Of a stretch of DNA of 20,680 nucleotides, positions 1 through 6,474 are shown piece after piece. A model generated the notes under the pieces. It was not told the DNA's origin and ran no database searches. It saw only the letters and a program-made list of their open reading frames with translations. Made by a program: the position numbers and the translations under genes. Source of the DNA: Prevotellaceae bacterium. GTDB lineage: Bacteria; Bacteroidota; Bacteroidia; Bacteroidales; UBA932. Location: positions 1 to 20,680 of the forward strand of contig JAIRUB010000226.1 of assembly GCA_031254635.1 (NCBI GenBank), written 5' to 3'. Each line of letters starts with the position of its first letter. The first letter of the stretch is position 1.

Positions 1-165
1 GTGACTTTTTTTCTCATACCATTCAAAACATTACCTCTGATATGGTGAAATCAATAGGCAGCTACAGCTACCTTTCTTTAAATTCTTTCTGGGCTGATTA
101 AAATGTCATTTTTGTATAATTCGCCAATATGTGTTTTTCCGTCCATTATGTTATCAATTTCAGAC
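1..165. other. Left-edge region with two possible gene remnants
   Basis: No intact gene is visible here. On the plus strand, the frame starting at base 3 is open for 32 codons, with ordinary codon use, to a TAA at 99-101; its translation ends SYSYLSLNSFWAD and could be the 3' end of a gene entering from the left. On the minus strand a second frame reads as gene-like sequence (for example NIMDGKTHIGELYKNDIL) to a TAA at 78-80, but it is closed upstream by a stop near 220 and runs through the hairpin element at 169-254. The two overlap, so at most one is likely to be a functional end. I recognise neither; both may be decayed remnants. Confidence 0.25.
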
Positions 166-168
166 AAT

Positions 169-254
169 AAAAAAAGCGTGGAAACAACCTGTCTGAGTAT
201 CAGGTTTTCACGCCTTCGTATTTAACAAGTCGTTCCACGCCGCATACACGGCGT
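169..254 (-). terminator. Foldable element ending in a T tract; probable terminator of the minus-strand M16 operon
   Basis: Read on the minus strand, a stem pairs 201-213 (GCGTG and AACCTG segments) with 176-191 around a 9-nt loop and runs directly into seven T residues (169-175), the classic intrinsic terminator form. It lies about 90 nt past the stop codon at 304. An upstream hairpin pairs ACGCCG with CGGCGT (237-242 and 249-254, loop of six). A third pairing is also possible: 176-183 is exactly complementary to 233-240, and this excludes both other stems. Terminator function is inferred from the form. Confidence 0.6.
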
Positions 255-303
255 TCACTAACTTATTCTTGAATTATTTATAATAATCCCTATATCCATC
301 AAT

Positions 304-534
304 CTACTCTACCTGCTCTTTTTCTTTCTCTTTTTCCTGATTGGGAGTTTGTTTTCCCTTAAAAAGTAAAATAACCCCCAAGATAATCATAACAATAGAC
401 ATTCCGGTAAGAAAGCCGGCTAAAAATTCACTCAGATTAAACAAATGAAGCCAAAGGTTGCCCAATGATGTCATGGCGCCTCCCAGGACAATCATTGCAA
501 GGGCAAATTTTTGTAACCGCGACATGGTTTTCAT
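304..534 (-). CDS. Small two-segment membrane protein, unknown function
   Basis: The 76-residue product has two hydrophobic stretches (about residues 9-27 and 38-60) joined by a short loop, and a strongly charged tail rich in Lys and Glu. This fits a small inner-membrane protein with two membrane passes. Its ATG lies one base after the TAA of the upstream M16-like gene (TAA-T-ATG), so translation is probably coupled and it should share that operon. A second Met at codon 4 could also serve as the start. I do not recognise the family. The context suggests a link with the envelope peptidase pair but gives no specific role. Confidence 0.75.
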   Translation of the reverse strand: MKTMSRLQKFALAMIVLGGAMTSLGNLWLHLFNLSEFLAGFLTGMSIVMIILGVILLFKGKQTPNQEKEKEKEQVE

Positions 535-535
535 A

Positions 536-2605
536 TTATTTAAAGTCTTCGTTGGTTAAACCTGCGTTTACTTTAACATCGCTTATTGTCGTTACCATTT
601 CCATTCCGGCAGCTTTTTGTTTGATAGTATAAGGGAATAATATGCCATTCACCGGACGATAGTCGCTAAATTCCATAATTTGTTGTATTGTTCCCTGAGG
701 CGTGTCTGCAGTAGTCGAAGTTTTTATCAATAGTCCGGTTTTAGTATCGAACCAATAGGTTTTCAGGCTGCCGCTATCCACATCAAGAATGTAAGCATCA
801 TTCTCTATGCCTTTTACAGTCATTGTATAGCCATTCTTTACAAAATTCATGGGTGGACAAATACCGGCTTCGGCTTTAATCGCATCAAATTCTTTTCCTT
901 TGGTAAATTCCTGGTTGCCGGCCATACCCGACATGTTAAGCGTTTTACCATTGAATATTACTTTTTGCACAACCATGCCGTTCATAGTGATAGTTGTAAG
1001 GCTCATTTCCGGCTTTTTGAACATTTGACTGAAAACTAATTGTTGCCCCATTGCGCTTACCGATCCGGTCATCTTATAATCGTTGATGGCTTCAATGGCT
1101 GCAACACCGCCTAAGGCTTTTACATAGTTATCAATAATTTGCTCGGTTGTGATTTCAGCAGTTTTAGTTTCGGGAGCAGCTATTGGGTTAACATTTATAT
1201 CATAGAACTGTACGGTATTATTACTATCAAATTGTTTCAGCGTTTCGGCGTGCGACTTGTCGCCAACCACCACTACCCAGGCATTTTCAGGTTTAAAGTA
1301 TTTTTTTGCGGCAGCTTGCACATCGGAAATAGTTACTGCTTCTAAGCGTTTCAGGTAATTCTTGTAGTAATCTTTCGGGAGATTGTACTTATCAATATTA
1401 ACAGCAAATCTGGCAATGGTTGAAGATTCTTGAAGGCTCCTGCCAAAACTTCCTGCAATGTATGCTTTAGCACCTTTTAAATCATCTTCGGTTATTGGAG
1501 TATTTATCATTCGGTTCATTTCGTAAATTATCTGCATAAGAGAACTGTCGGTGGTATTTGCTTTTACCGATGCGCCTCCGTTGCGGCCCGATGATATTTC
1601 AAATAATCCTACTTGTTCACCTTCCCTTAAAAAACTGTATACTCCATATGTATAGCTGTTAGTTTCTCTCAGGTTCATGAAAAGACGGCCGGCCATGCCG
1701 CCGCCAAGAACGTAATTGGCAATACGCGCTGCCTCAATATCCGGTGCGCCCGGCTTGAAGTCCACCGGATAAACTAAACTTACGACTGACTGAACTGCGC
1801 CATCCTTATTAAACATGGCCACTTTCGATTGTGCAGGCGCTTGAGGGATAGTATAGCTTGTTTCCGGAACATTTTTCTTTTCCCACATTCCAAAGTATTT
1901 TTCGGCATTAGCCTTTGCTTCGGCTTCGGTAATGTTGCCTACTATTACGAGGCGCATTGCGTTAGGGGCAAAGTAGGTACTGTAGAATAACTCTAAATCG
2001 CTTACGGTTACGTTGTCAATTGTTTCTATGGTTTCAACTTCCCCGCTTGGAAAGTCTTTACCGTAAGCCAAAGCCGATGCCATTCGCGAAGATATTGAAG
2101 CAGGGTCGTCGTTAATGTATTGCAATCCGCTTTTTTGTTGGGTCTTATTCAAGTCCAATTCTTCTTGTGTAAAAACGGGATTGAGTATCATGTCGGCAAG
2201 TAACTCCAGCATCTTAGATTCGTACTTTTTTAAACTCGAACCATAGCCGCCGCGGTCGTTGAGGTTCATTCGTGCAGCTATGAGGTCTATTTCCTTGTTC
2301 AATTGCTCTTTTGTTTTCGTTTTTGTAGCTGTGCCTATTACACCGCCGAACGATTCCTGTAAGCCGGCCTTGTTGCCTCCCAAGGCGGGTTTGATGTCTA
2401 ACTGTAACGAGTAGTAAACAATGGGAGCGCGATTATCTTCTACTACAAAAACCTTTAACCCGTTGGCGAGCGTAAATATTTTTGCATCTTTAATATCGAT
2501 TTCTTTTGCAGGTGCAGCCGCCGGGCGTATGCTGCGGTCAACTGTTTGTGCGCTTAACGTAGCTACGCAAAGCAGAAGAACTACTATGTTGAATATTTTT
2601 TTCAT
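536..2605 (-). CDS. M16-family peptidase-like protein, non-catalytic partner, with extra C-terminal domain
   Basis: The 689-residue protein has a signal peptide (about residues 1-19, ending LSAQ), so it is exported. Residues about 40-470 form the two-lobed M16 (insulinase/pitrilysin-like) fold. At the place of the zinc motif HxxEH the sequence is GLQESFGGVIGTAT (81-94), with no metal-binding His or Glu pair, so this copy should be inactive. The second lobe keeps the R/Y substrate-binding signature (LRETNSYTYGVYS, from residue 312). This matches the family's usual division of labour, in which one chain carries the zinc site and the other the R/Y site. Residues about 485-689 are an added domain with alternating hydrophobic strands, resembling LolA-like lipoprotein-carrier folds; that assignment is inferred from pattern only. 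It lies 30 bp downstream of the catalytic partner. Confidence 0.9.
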   Translation of the reverse strand: MKKIFNIVVLLLCVATLSAQTVDRSIRPAAAPAKEIDIKDAKIFTLANGLKVFVVEDNRAPIVYYSLQLDIKPALGGNKAGLQESFGGVIGTATKTKTKEQLNKEIDLIAARMNLNDRGGYGSSLKKYESKMLELLADMILNPVFTQEELDLNKTQQKSGLQYINDDPASISSRMASALAYGKDFPSGEVETIETIDNVTVSDLELFYSTYFAPNAMRLVIVGNITEAEAKANAEKYFGMWEKKNVPETSYTIPQAPAQSKVAMFNKDGAVQSVVSLVYPVDFKPGAPDIEAARIANYVLGGGMAGRLFMNLRETNSYTYGVYSFLREGEQVGLFEISSGRNGGASVKANTTDSSLMQIIYEMNRMINTPITEDDLKGAKAYIAGSFGRSLQESSTIARFAVNIDKYNLPKDYYKNYLKRLEAVTISDVQAAAKKYFKPENAWVVVVGDKSHAETLKQFDSNNTVQFYDINVNPIAAPETKTAEITTEQIIDNYVKALGGVAAIEAINDYKMTGSVSAMGQQLVFSQMFKKPEMSLTTITMNGMVVQKVIFNGKTLNMSGMAGNQEFTKGKEFDAIKAEAGICPPMNFVKNGYTMTVKGIENDAYILDVDSGSLKTYWFDTKTGLLIKTSTTADTPQGTIQQIMEFSDYRPVNGILFPYTIKQKAAGMEMVTTISDVKVNAGLTNEDFK

Positions 2606-2635
2606 TGTGTTTTCTGATATTTAGTGAACCATTTA

Positions 2636-3952
2636 TTATTTCTGCGATTCGGGCAGGTAGTGTAATACTACCCTGCTATCTTTATTCAGGTATTTGCGTG
2701 CTGCATCGCGAAGGTCTTCGCGGGTAATACTGTTGTAATTTTCCAACTCTTTATTAATCCGTCCGGCATCTTTAAAATAGGTATAGCCGTTTGCCAATTC
2801 TTGCGAAATAGCGCTTAGCGATGTTAATCCGGATGCAAATTCGTACTCTTTTGCAGCCTTAGCCATTTGAAATTCTTCTTCGTCAATAAGCTCGTGCAGT
2901 TTTTCTATTTCTGCATTAAGGGCGCTTTCTACCTCTTCAATCGTTTTTCCGGCATTAGCAATAGCGGCAACAATTACTGGGCCGGGGTGTTCAAGGCCAA
3001 AATTTAAAGCCATTGCCATCATAGTAATTCCCTTATCGGTAAGGTTGGTTTTAAGGCGCGCACTTTTTCCGCTCGACAGGATAGAACATAAAAGGTCTAT
3101 AGCATAACTGTCTTTTGTTCCCATTGCAGGGCTGCGATATCCTGTAAACACACCGGGAAGTTGTATCTTATCATATACTATATCGCGAATTTCACCTGTC
3201 ATAGGAGGTTCAACAATGGTTGGGCGGTTGATTGGAAATGTTCCTCTCGGTATGTCTCCAAAATATTTTTGAACCATTGCTTTTGCGTTTTCTTCTTCAA
3301 AATCGCCGGCAATAACCAATACACAATTGTTGGGTACGTAGTAGGTTTTGTAAAAGTTGTAAATATCGTCAAAGGTCGAATTACGTATGTGCTCCGGAGA
3401 ACCTATGAGGAACGTGCGGTAAGGGTGAATGGTAAATAAGCGTATGCACAACTCTTCAATAAATGTCCCGTACGGATTATTGTCAATCGTTTGCTTACGT
3501 TCTTCGATAACCACTCCTTTTTGCGTGTTTACGCCAATGGTGTCGATCTTCGCATGTAACATACGTTCGGCTTCCATCCATAGCGCCAATTCTAATTGGT
3601 TGGCGGGCATCATTTCGAAGTAGTAGGTACGATCGAATGAGGTGTTGGCGTTGAGTTCTCCGCCACTTGCAGGAACAATTTTCATATACTCGCCCCTGTC
3701 AATGTGCTTTGAACCTTCAAACATCAGATGTTCGAAAAGGTGAGCAAACCCCGTTCTTTCCGGGTGTTCATTCTTCGAACCCACGTGGTACATCAGCGAT
3801 ACCATTACATTAGGCGTACTGTGGTCTTGATACAAAATCACATGCAGCCCATTTGGGAGGCCATACTCAATAAATTTGACTTTCTCCGTTTGCGCATCAA
3901 CGGTGAAAATCATCAACAGCAAAAAGCTGAGAATTGCAAATGTTTTTTTCAT
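2636..3952 (-). CDS. M16-family zinc metallopeptidase, catalytic subunit
   Basis: The 438-residue protein starts with a signal peptide (about 1-20, hydrophobic core ILSFLLLMIF, ending VDAQ) and is probably periplasmic. The inverted zinc motif HLFEH lies at residues 71-75 (H71, E74, H75), and the third zinc ligand is expected in VVIEERKQ near E150. These are the hallmarks of M16B peptidases, which degrade peptides inside a closed chamber formed by two lobes or two subunits. The second lobe lacks the R/Y signature present in the downstream protein, so the two products probably form one heteromeric peptidase. The length is normal for a single M16B chain. The gene follows the XRE regulator after a 33-bp gap filled by a heptad repeat and may be read through from that pair. 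Confidence 0.93.
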   Translation of the reverse strand: MKKTFAILSFLLLMIFTVDAQTEKVKFIEYGLPNGLHVILYQDHSTPNVMVSLMYHVGSKNEHPERTGFAHLFEHLMFEGSKHIDRGEYMKIVPASGGELNANTSFDRTYYFEMMPANQLELALWMEAERMLHAKIDTIGVNTQKGVVIEERKQTIDNNPYGTFIEELCIRLFTIHPYRTFLIGSPEHIRNSTFDDIYNFYKTYYVPNNCVLVIAGDFEEENAKAMVQKYFGDIPRGTFPINRPTIVEPPMTGEIRDIVYDKIQLPGVFTGYRSPAMGTKDSYAIDLLCSILSSGKSARLKTNLTDKGITMMAMALNFGLEHPGPVIVAAIANAGKTIEEVESALNAEIEKLHELIDEEEFQMAKAAKEYEFASGLTSLSAISQELANGYTYFKDAGRINKELENYNSITREDLRDAARKYLNKDSRVVLHYLPESQK

Positions 3953-3964
3953 AAAAAAATATTA

Positions 3965-3999
3965 TTAATCATTAATCATTAAACGTTAATCATTATTAT
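3965..3999. repeat. Heptad tandem repeat, unit TTAATCA, starting on the XRE stop codon
   Basis: Four consecutive 7-bp units lie at 3965, 3972, 3979 and 3986. Three are exactly TTAATCA and one is TTAAACG; a fifth, looser unit (TTATTAT) lies inside the XRE coding end. The minus-strand stop codon TAA of the XRE gene (3986-3988) is part of the fourth unit. The tract fills nearly the whole gap to the M16 start codon. Confidence 0.75.
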
Positions 4000-4195
4000 C
4001 CTTTTCTTCCAAAGAAAAAATCTCTTCTACCTTTGCATTGAATAGCTTGGCCATTTTGAGCGCCAGTAGGGTAGAGGGTATAAATTTTCCCGCCTCAATA
4101 GCGTAGATAGATTGGCGGGTAATGCCTAATTTGTCGGCCAGCTCCTGTTGCGACAAATTGTAACGCGCCCGTTCTATTTTTATAGTGTTTTTCAT
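3986..4195 (-). CDS. Small XRE/Cro-CI family helix-turn-helix regulator
   Basis: The 69-residue protein is almost entirely one HTH_3 domain: residues 9-60 contain NLSQQELADKLGITRQSIY followed by AIEAGKFIPSTLLALKMAK, with the recognition helix around ITRQSIYAIE. Very short XRE proteins of this kind are usually autoregulators encoded next to a small membrane protein, and here the preceding gene is one. The ATG follows the TAA of that gene by three bases, so the two are probably co-translated. A plausible target is the exact 19-bp direct repeat at 4691-4751, which overlaps the minus-strand promoter; this is inference. No toxin-like partner is visible. Confidence 0.9.
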   Translation of the reverse strand: MKNTIKIERARYNLSQQELADKLGITRQSIYAIEAGKFIPSTLLALKMAKLFNAKVEEIFSLEEKDNND

Positions 4196-4198
4196 ACT

Positions 4199-4663
4199 TT
4201 ATCCCTTGAGTATTCTTGATTTTTTAATCTTAAAAATAATCAGGTAGGCTACAAACTGAATAAACAAGAGAGTTTTTGCCGCTATTTGCCAAGGAGTGAA
4301 TACAATAAACAGTATGGTGATGCCAATACATATAATAATCGACAGCCGGAGCGAGTCCCAGCGCATAGCGTCTATATATTCGTCGTCGATTTTTTCTTTA
4401 GCCAGCATATAGCAAGCAATAGATAATAATAGCAAAACCCCGCCTAATTTTGGAATCCAATAATTAGTCATCACGAATCTTTCGCCTATTTCGCGCCCTA
4501 ATTCAAGGCCGTCTACAAAACTGCCGTGGGGGCGGGAGAGCATAATTTCCTGATAGCTGTCAATCAAAGCCATTATGGTACTCACAATTATCACGGCGAA
4601 GAAAGCAAAAAAGCCAATGATGCCTATTTTTTTAAAATAATTGGGTAAGAATGCAAATTTCAT
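4199..4663 (-). CDS. Multi-pass membrane protein paired with XRE regulator
   Basis: The 154-residue protein has about four hydrophobic segments (roughly 13-35, 70-88, 106-124 and 127-146). Between segments two and three is a charged stretch, EKIDDEYIDAMRWDSLR, which in my recollection recurs in the small membrane proteins encoded beside short XRE regulators in Bacteroidota and Firmicutes. Function is unknown; a membrane signal sensor or modulator of the adjacent regulator is a reasonable guess. The start ATG at 4661-4663 sits about 17-20 nt after the expected transcription start of the promoter at 4685-4716. It is the first gene of the possible five-gene minus-strand unit. Confidence 0.8.
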   Translation of the reverse strand: MKFAFLPNYFKKIGIIGFFAFFAVIIVSTIMALIDSYQEIMLSRPHGSFVDGLELGREIGERFVMTNYWIPKLGGVLLLLSIACYMLAKEKIDDEYIDAMRWDSLRLSIIICIGITILFIVFTPWQIAAKTLLFIQFVAYLIIFKIKKSRILKG

Positions 4664-4684
4664 GATTAGTTAAAAATTATGGCA

Positions 4685-4716
4685 CAAAGATATAATTAAA
4701 ATTTACAATATGCAAA
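4685..4716 (-). promoter_or_regulatory. Bacteroidota-type promoter for the membrane protein/XRE operon
   Basis: On the minus strand TTTG (4716-4713) is followed after 20 nt by TATCTTTG (4692-4685). This fits the Bacteroidota primary sigma consensus TTTG plus TANNTTTG. Transcription would start near 4680, leaving a leader of only about 15-20 nt before the ATG at 4663. One copy of the 19-bp direct repeat lies in the spacer, as expected for a repressor site. Confidence 0.65.
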
Positions 4717-4751
4717 TAAAACTTGTCATTTTTATAATTAAAATTTACAAT
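4691..4751. promoter_or_regulatory. Exact 19-bp direct repeat, candidate operator
   Basis: TATAATTAAAATTTACAAT occurs at 4691-4709 and again at 4733-4751 without a mismatch. The copies are 42 bp apart start to start, close to four helical turns, so proteins bound to both would face the same side of DNA. The first copy overlaps the -7/-33 spacer of the minus promoter; the second lies about 20 bp upstream of the pruA -33 box. The adjacent XRE regulator is the obvious candidate binder, but that is inference. Confidence 0.55.
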
Positions 4752-4752
4752 T

Positions 4753-4770
4753 ACTTGTATTATAGCAAGT
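4753..4770. promoter_or_regulatory. Inverted repeat just upstream of the pruA -33 element
   Basis: ACTTG (4753-4757) and CAAGT (4766-4770) form an inverted repeat with an 8-nt spacer, ending on the base before the -33 TTTG of the pruA promoter. An ACTTGT also follows the first direct-repeat copy (4721-4726). This could be an activator or repressor half-site pair. The arms are only 5 bp, so chance is possible. Confidence 0.3.
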
Positions 4771-4801
4771 TTTGCAAAAATTGATTTTTTATGTATCTTT
4801 G
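4771..4801 (+). promoter_or_regulatory. Bacteroidota-type promoter for pruA
   Basis: TTTG at 4771-4774, a spacer of 19 nt, then TATCTTTG at 4794-4801: a full match to the Bacteroidota consensus. Transcription should begin around 4806-4810, giving a leader of about 40 nt before the ATG at 4849. The leader is A-rich and has no Shine-Dalgarno motif, as is normal in this phylum. Confidence 0.75.
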
Positions 4802-4848
4802 CAAAACGGTAAAAAGTCAATTATAAACAAAAAAAACATATAAAATTT

Positions 4849-6474
4849 ATGCAAAACGGGTATTTTAACATTGCCAAGCCGGTTAATGAGCCGGTAAAAT
4901 CGTATGCTTCGGGGAGCGCCGAACGTAAATCGTTGTTGGACACTTATACAAAGATGTATAATGAGCAGATTGATATACCGATGTATATCGGTGGAAAAGA
5001 AGTGCGTACAGGAAAGACAAAAGCTGTAACACCTCCGCACGACCATCAACATGTGATTGGTCATTATCATCAGGGCGGAAAGCCGGAGATTCAACAAGCC
5101 ATAGCAGCAGCTTTGAAAGCTAAACCGGCCTGGGAAGCCATGCCTTGGCAAGAACGGGCAGCTATTTTTATGAAAGCAGGCGATTTGCTGGCTACAAAAT
5201 ATCGCTATGTTTTGAATGCGGCTACAATGTTGGCACAGTCGAAAAATGTGTATCAGGCAGAAATTGACTCGGCCTGTGAATTAATCGACTTTTTCCGCTT
5301 CAATGTATATTATATGTCGACTATATATAAGGAACAACCCTTGTCGCCCTTCGGAATGTGGAATCGTTTGGATTACCGTCCGCTCGAAGGTTTTGTGTTT
5401 GCCCTTACACCTTTCAATTTTACGGCTATTGCCGGCAACCTGCCAACATCTCCTGCCATGATGGGCAATACAGTGGTATGGAAACCTTCGAACACCACCG
5501 TTTATACGGCCTATTTTATCATGCAATTGCTGCGCGAAGCAGGCTTGCCCGATGGCGTTATCAACTTAGTGTATGTTGGCGGAAAAGATGCCGGTGCAGA
5601 AATTTTCCCGCACTGCGATTTTGCAGGCATTCACTTTACCGGTTCTACAGGCGTATTTCATGAAATATGGAAAGCCGTGGGCGATAATGTAGCTAATTAC
5701 CGCACTTACCCGCGCTTGGTGGGTGAAACCGGAGGAAAAGATTTTATTGTGGTTCATCCCACGGCTTACCCCAAACAAGTGGTGGCGAACCTCATTCGCG
5801 GCGCTTTCGAATATCAGGGGCAAAAATGCTCGGCCGCTTCCCGTGCTTATATTCCCCAATCGATGTGGCCTACCGTTAAACAAATGATGGTCGATGAACT
5901 GAAAACAATAAAAATGGGTCCTCCAAGCGATCCTTCAAACTTTGTGAATGCGGTTATTGATAAAGCAGCCTTTGAAAGCATAACCGGATATATCGACTAC
6001 TGCAAGTCGGCCAAAGATGCTGAAATTATTTTCGGCGGAAATTATGACGGTAGCAAAGGTTACTTTATTGACCCCACTGTTGTGGTAACTACCGATCCTC
6101 ATTTCAAGACTATGGAAGAAGAAATCTTCGGGCCGGTACTTACGATATATGTGTACAAAGATGAAGATTGGACAGCCACATTAGAATTGGTTGATAATAC
6201 TTCACCTTATGCTTTAACCGGAGCGGTATTTGCTAACGACCGAGCAGCTATTGTGGAAGCCTCGAACAAATTGCACAATGCAGCGGGAAATTTCTATATT
6301 AACGATAAGCCTACGGGAGCCGTTGTGGGTCAACAACCTTTCGGCGGCGCACGCGCTTCGGGCACCAATGATAAAGCAGGCTCGCATCTGAACTTGTTGC
6401 GTTGGGTATCGCCGCAAACCATAAAGGAAACCTTTGTCACAGCCGATGACTACCGTTATCCTTTCTTAGGATAA
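4849..6474 (+). CDS. pruA: L-glutamate gamma-semialdehyde (1-pyrroline-5-carboxylate) dehydrogenase
   Basis: The 541-residue protein is an NAD-dependent aldehyde dehydrogenase that oxidises glutamate semialdehyde, the open form of P5C, to glutamate, the last step of proline (and arginine/ornithine) breakdown in the cytosol. The catalytic general base lies in LVGETGGKDF (E293) and the nucleophile in QGQKCSAASR (C327). The cofactor-binding FTGST is at 263-267, and the PFGG motif comes late. Length and the N-terminal extension match the stand-alone ALDH4A1-like form, not the bifunctional PutA fusion; no proline dehydrogenase gene is in the window. It has its own strong promoter and a one-base overlap with the next gene. 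Confidence 0.96.
   Translation: MQNGYFNIAKPVNEPVKSYASGSAERKSLLDTYTKMYNEQIDIPMYIGGKEVRTGKTKAVTPPHDHQHVIGHYHQGGKPEIQQAIAAALKAKPAWEAMPWQERAAIFMKAGDLLATKYRYVLNAATMLAQSKNVYQAEIDSACELIDFFRFNVYYMSTIYKEQPLSPFGMWNRLDYRPLEGFVFALTPFNFTAIAGNLPTSPAMMGNTVVWKPSNTTVYTAYFIMQLLREAGLPDGVINLVYVGGKDAGAEIFPHCDFAGIHFTGSTGVFHEIWKAVGDNVANYRTYPRLVGETGGKDFIVVHPTAYPKQVVANLIRGAFEYQGQKCSAASRAYIPQSMWPTVKQMMVDELKTIKMGPPSDPSNFVNAVIDKAAFESITGYIDYCKSAKDAEIIFGGNYDGSKGYFIDPTVVVTTDPHFKTMEEEIFGPVLTIYVYKDEDWTATLELVDNTSPYALTGAVFANDRAAIVEASNKLHNAAGNFYINDKPTGAVVGQQPFGGARASGTNDKAGSHLNLLRWVSPQTIKETFVTADDYRYPFLG

Noticed and set aside
60..75. Short palindrome-like AGCTACAGCT at the left edge
   Set aside because: The arms are 4 bp and no neighbouring signal supports a binding site.
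3965..3999. Tandem repeat as a CRISPR array
   Set aside because: Units are 7 bp without spacers and no cas gene is present. The same applies to the other heptad tracts.
3986..4663. XRE/membrane-protein pair as a toxin-antitoxin system
   Set aside because: The membrane protein has four segments and 154 residues, unlike small pore toxins, and gene order and size fit the known sensor/regulator pairs better. Not excluded, but unsupported.
4691..4751. 19-bp direct repeats as insertion-sequence ends or attachment sites
   Set aside because: They are direct, not inverted, only 23 bp lies between them, and no transposase or integrase is nearby; an operator fits better.
4789..5151. 120-codon minus-strand frame across the pruA start
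   Set aside because: Antisense to pruA and covering its promoter; no domain, and pruA is certain.
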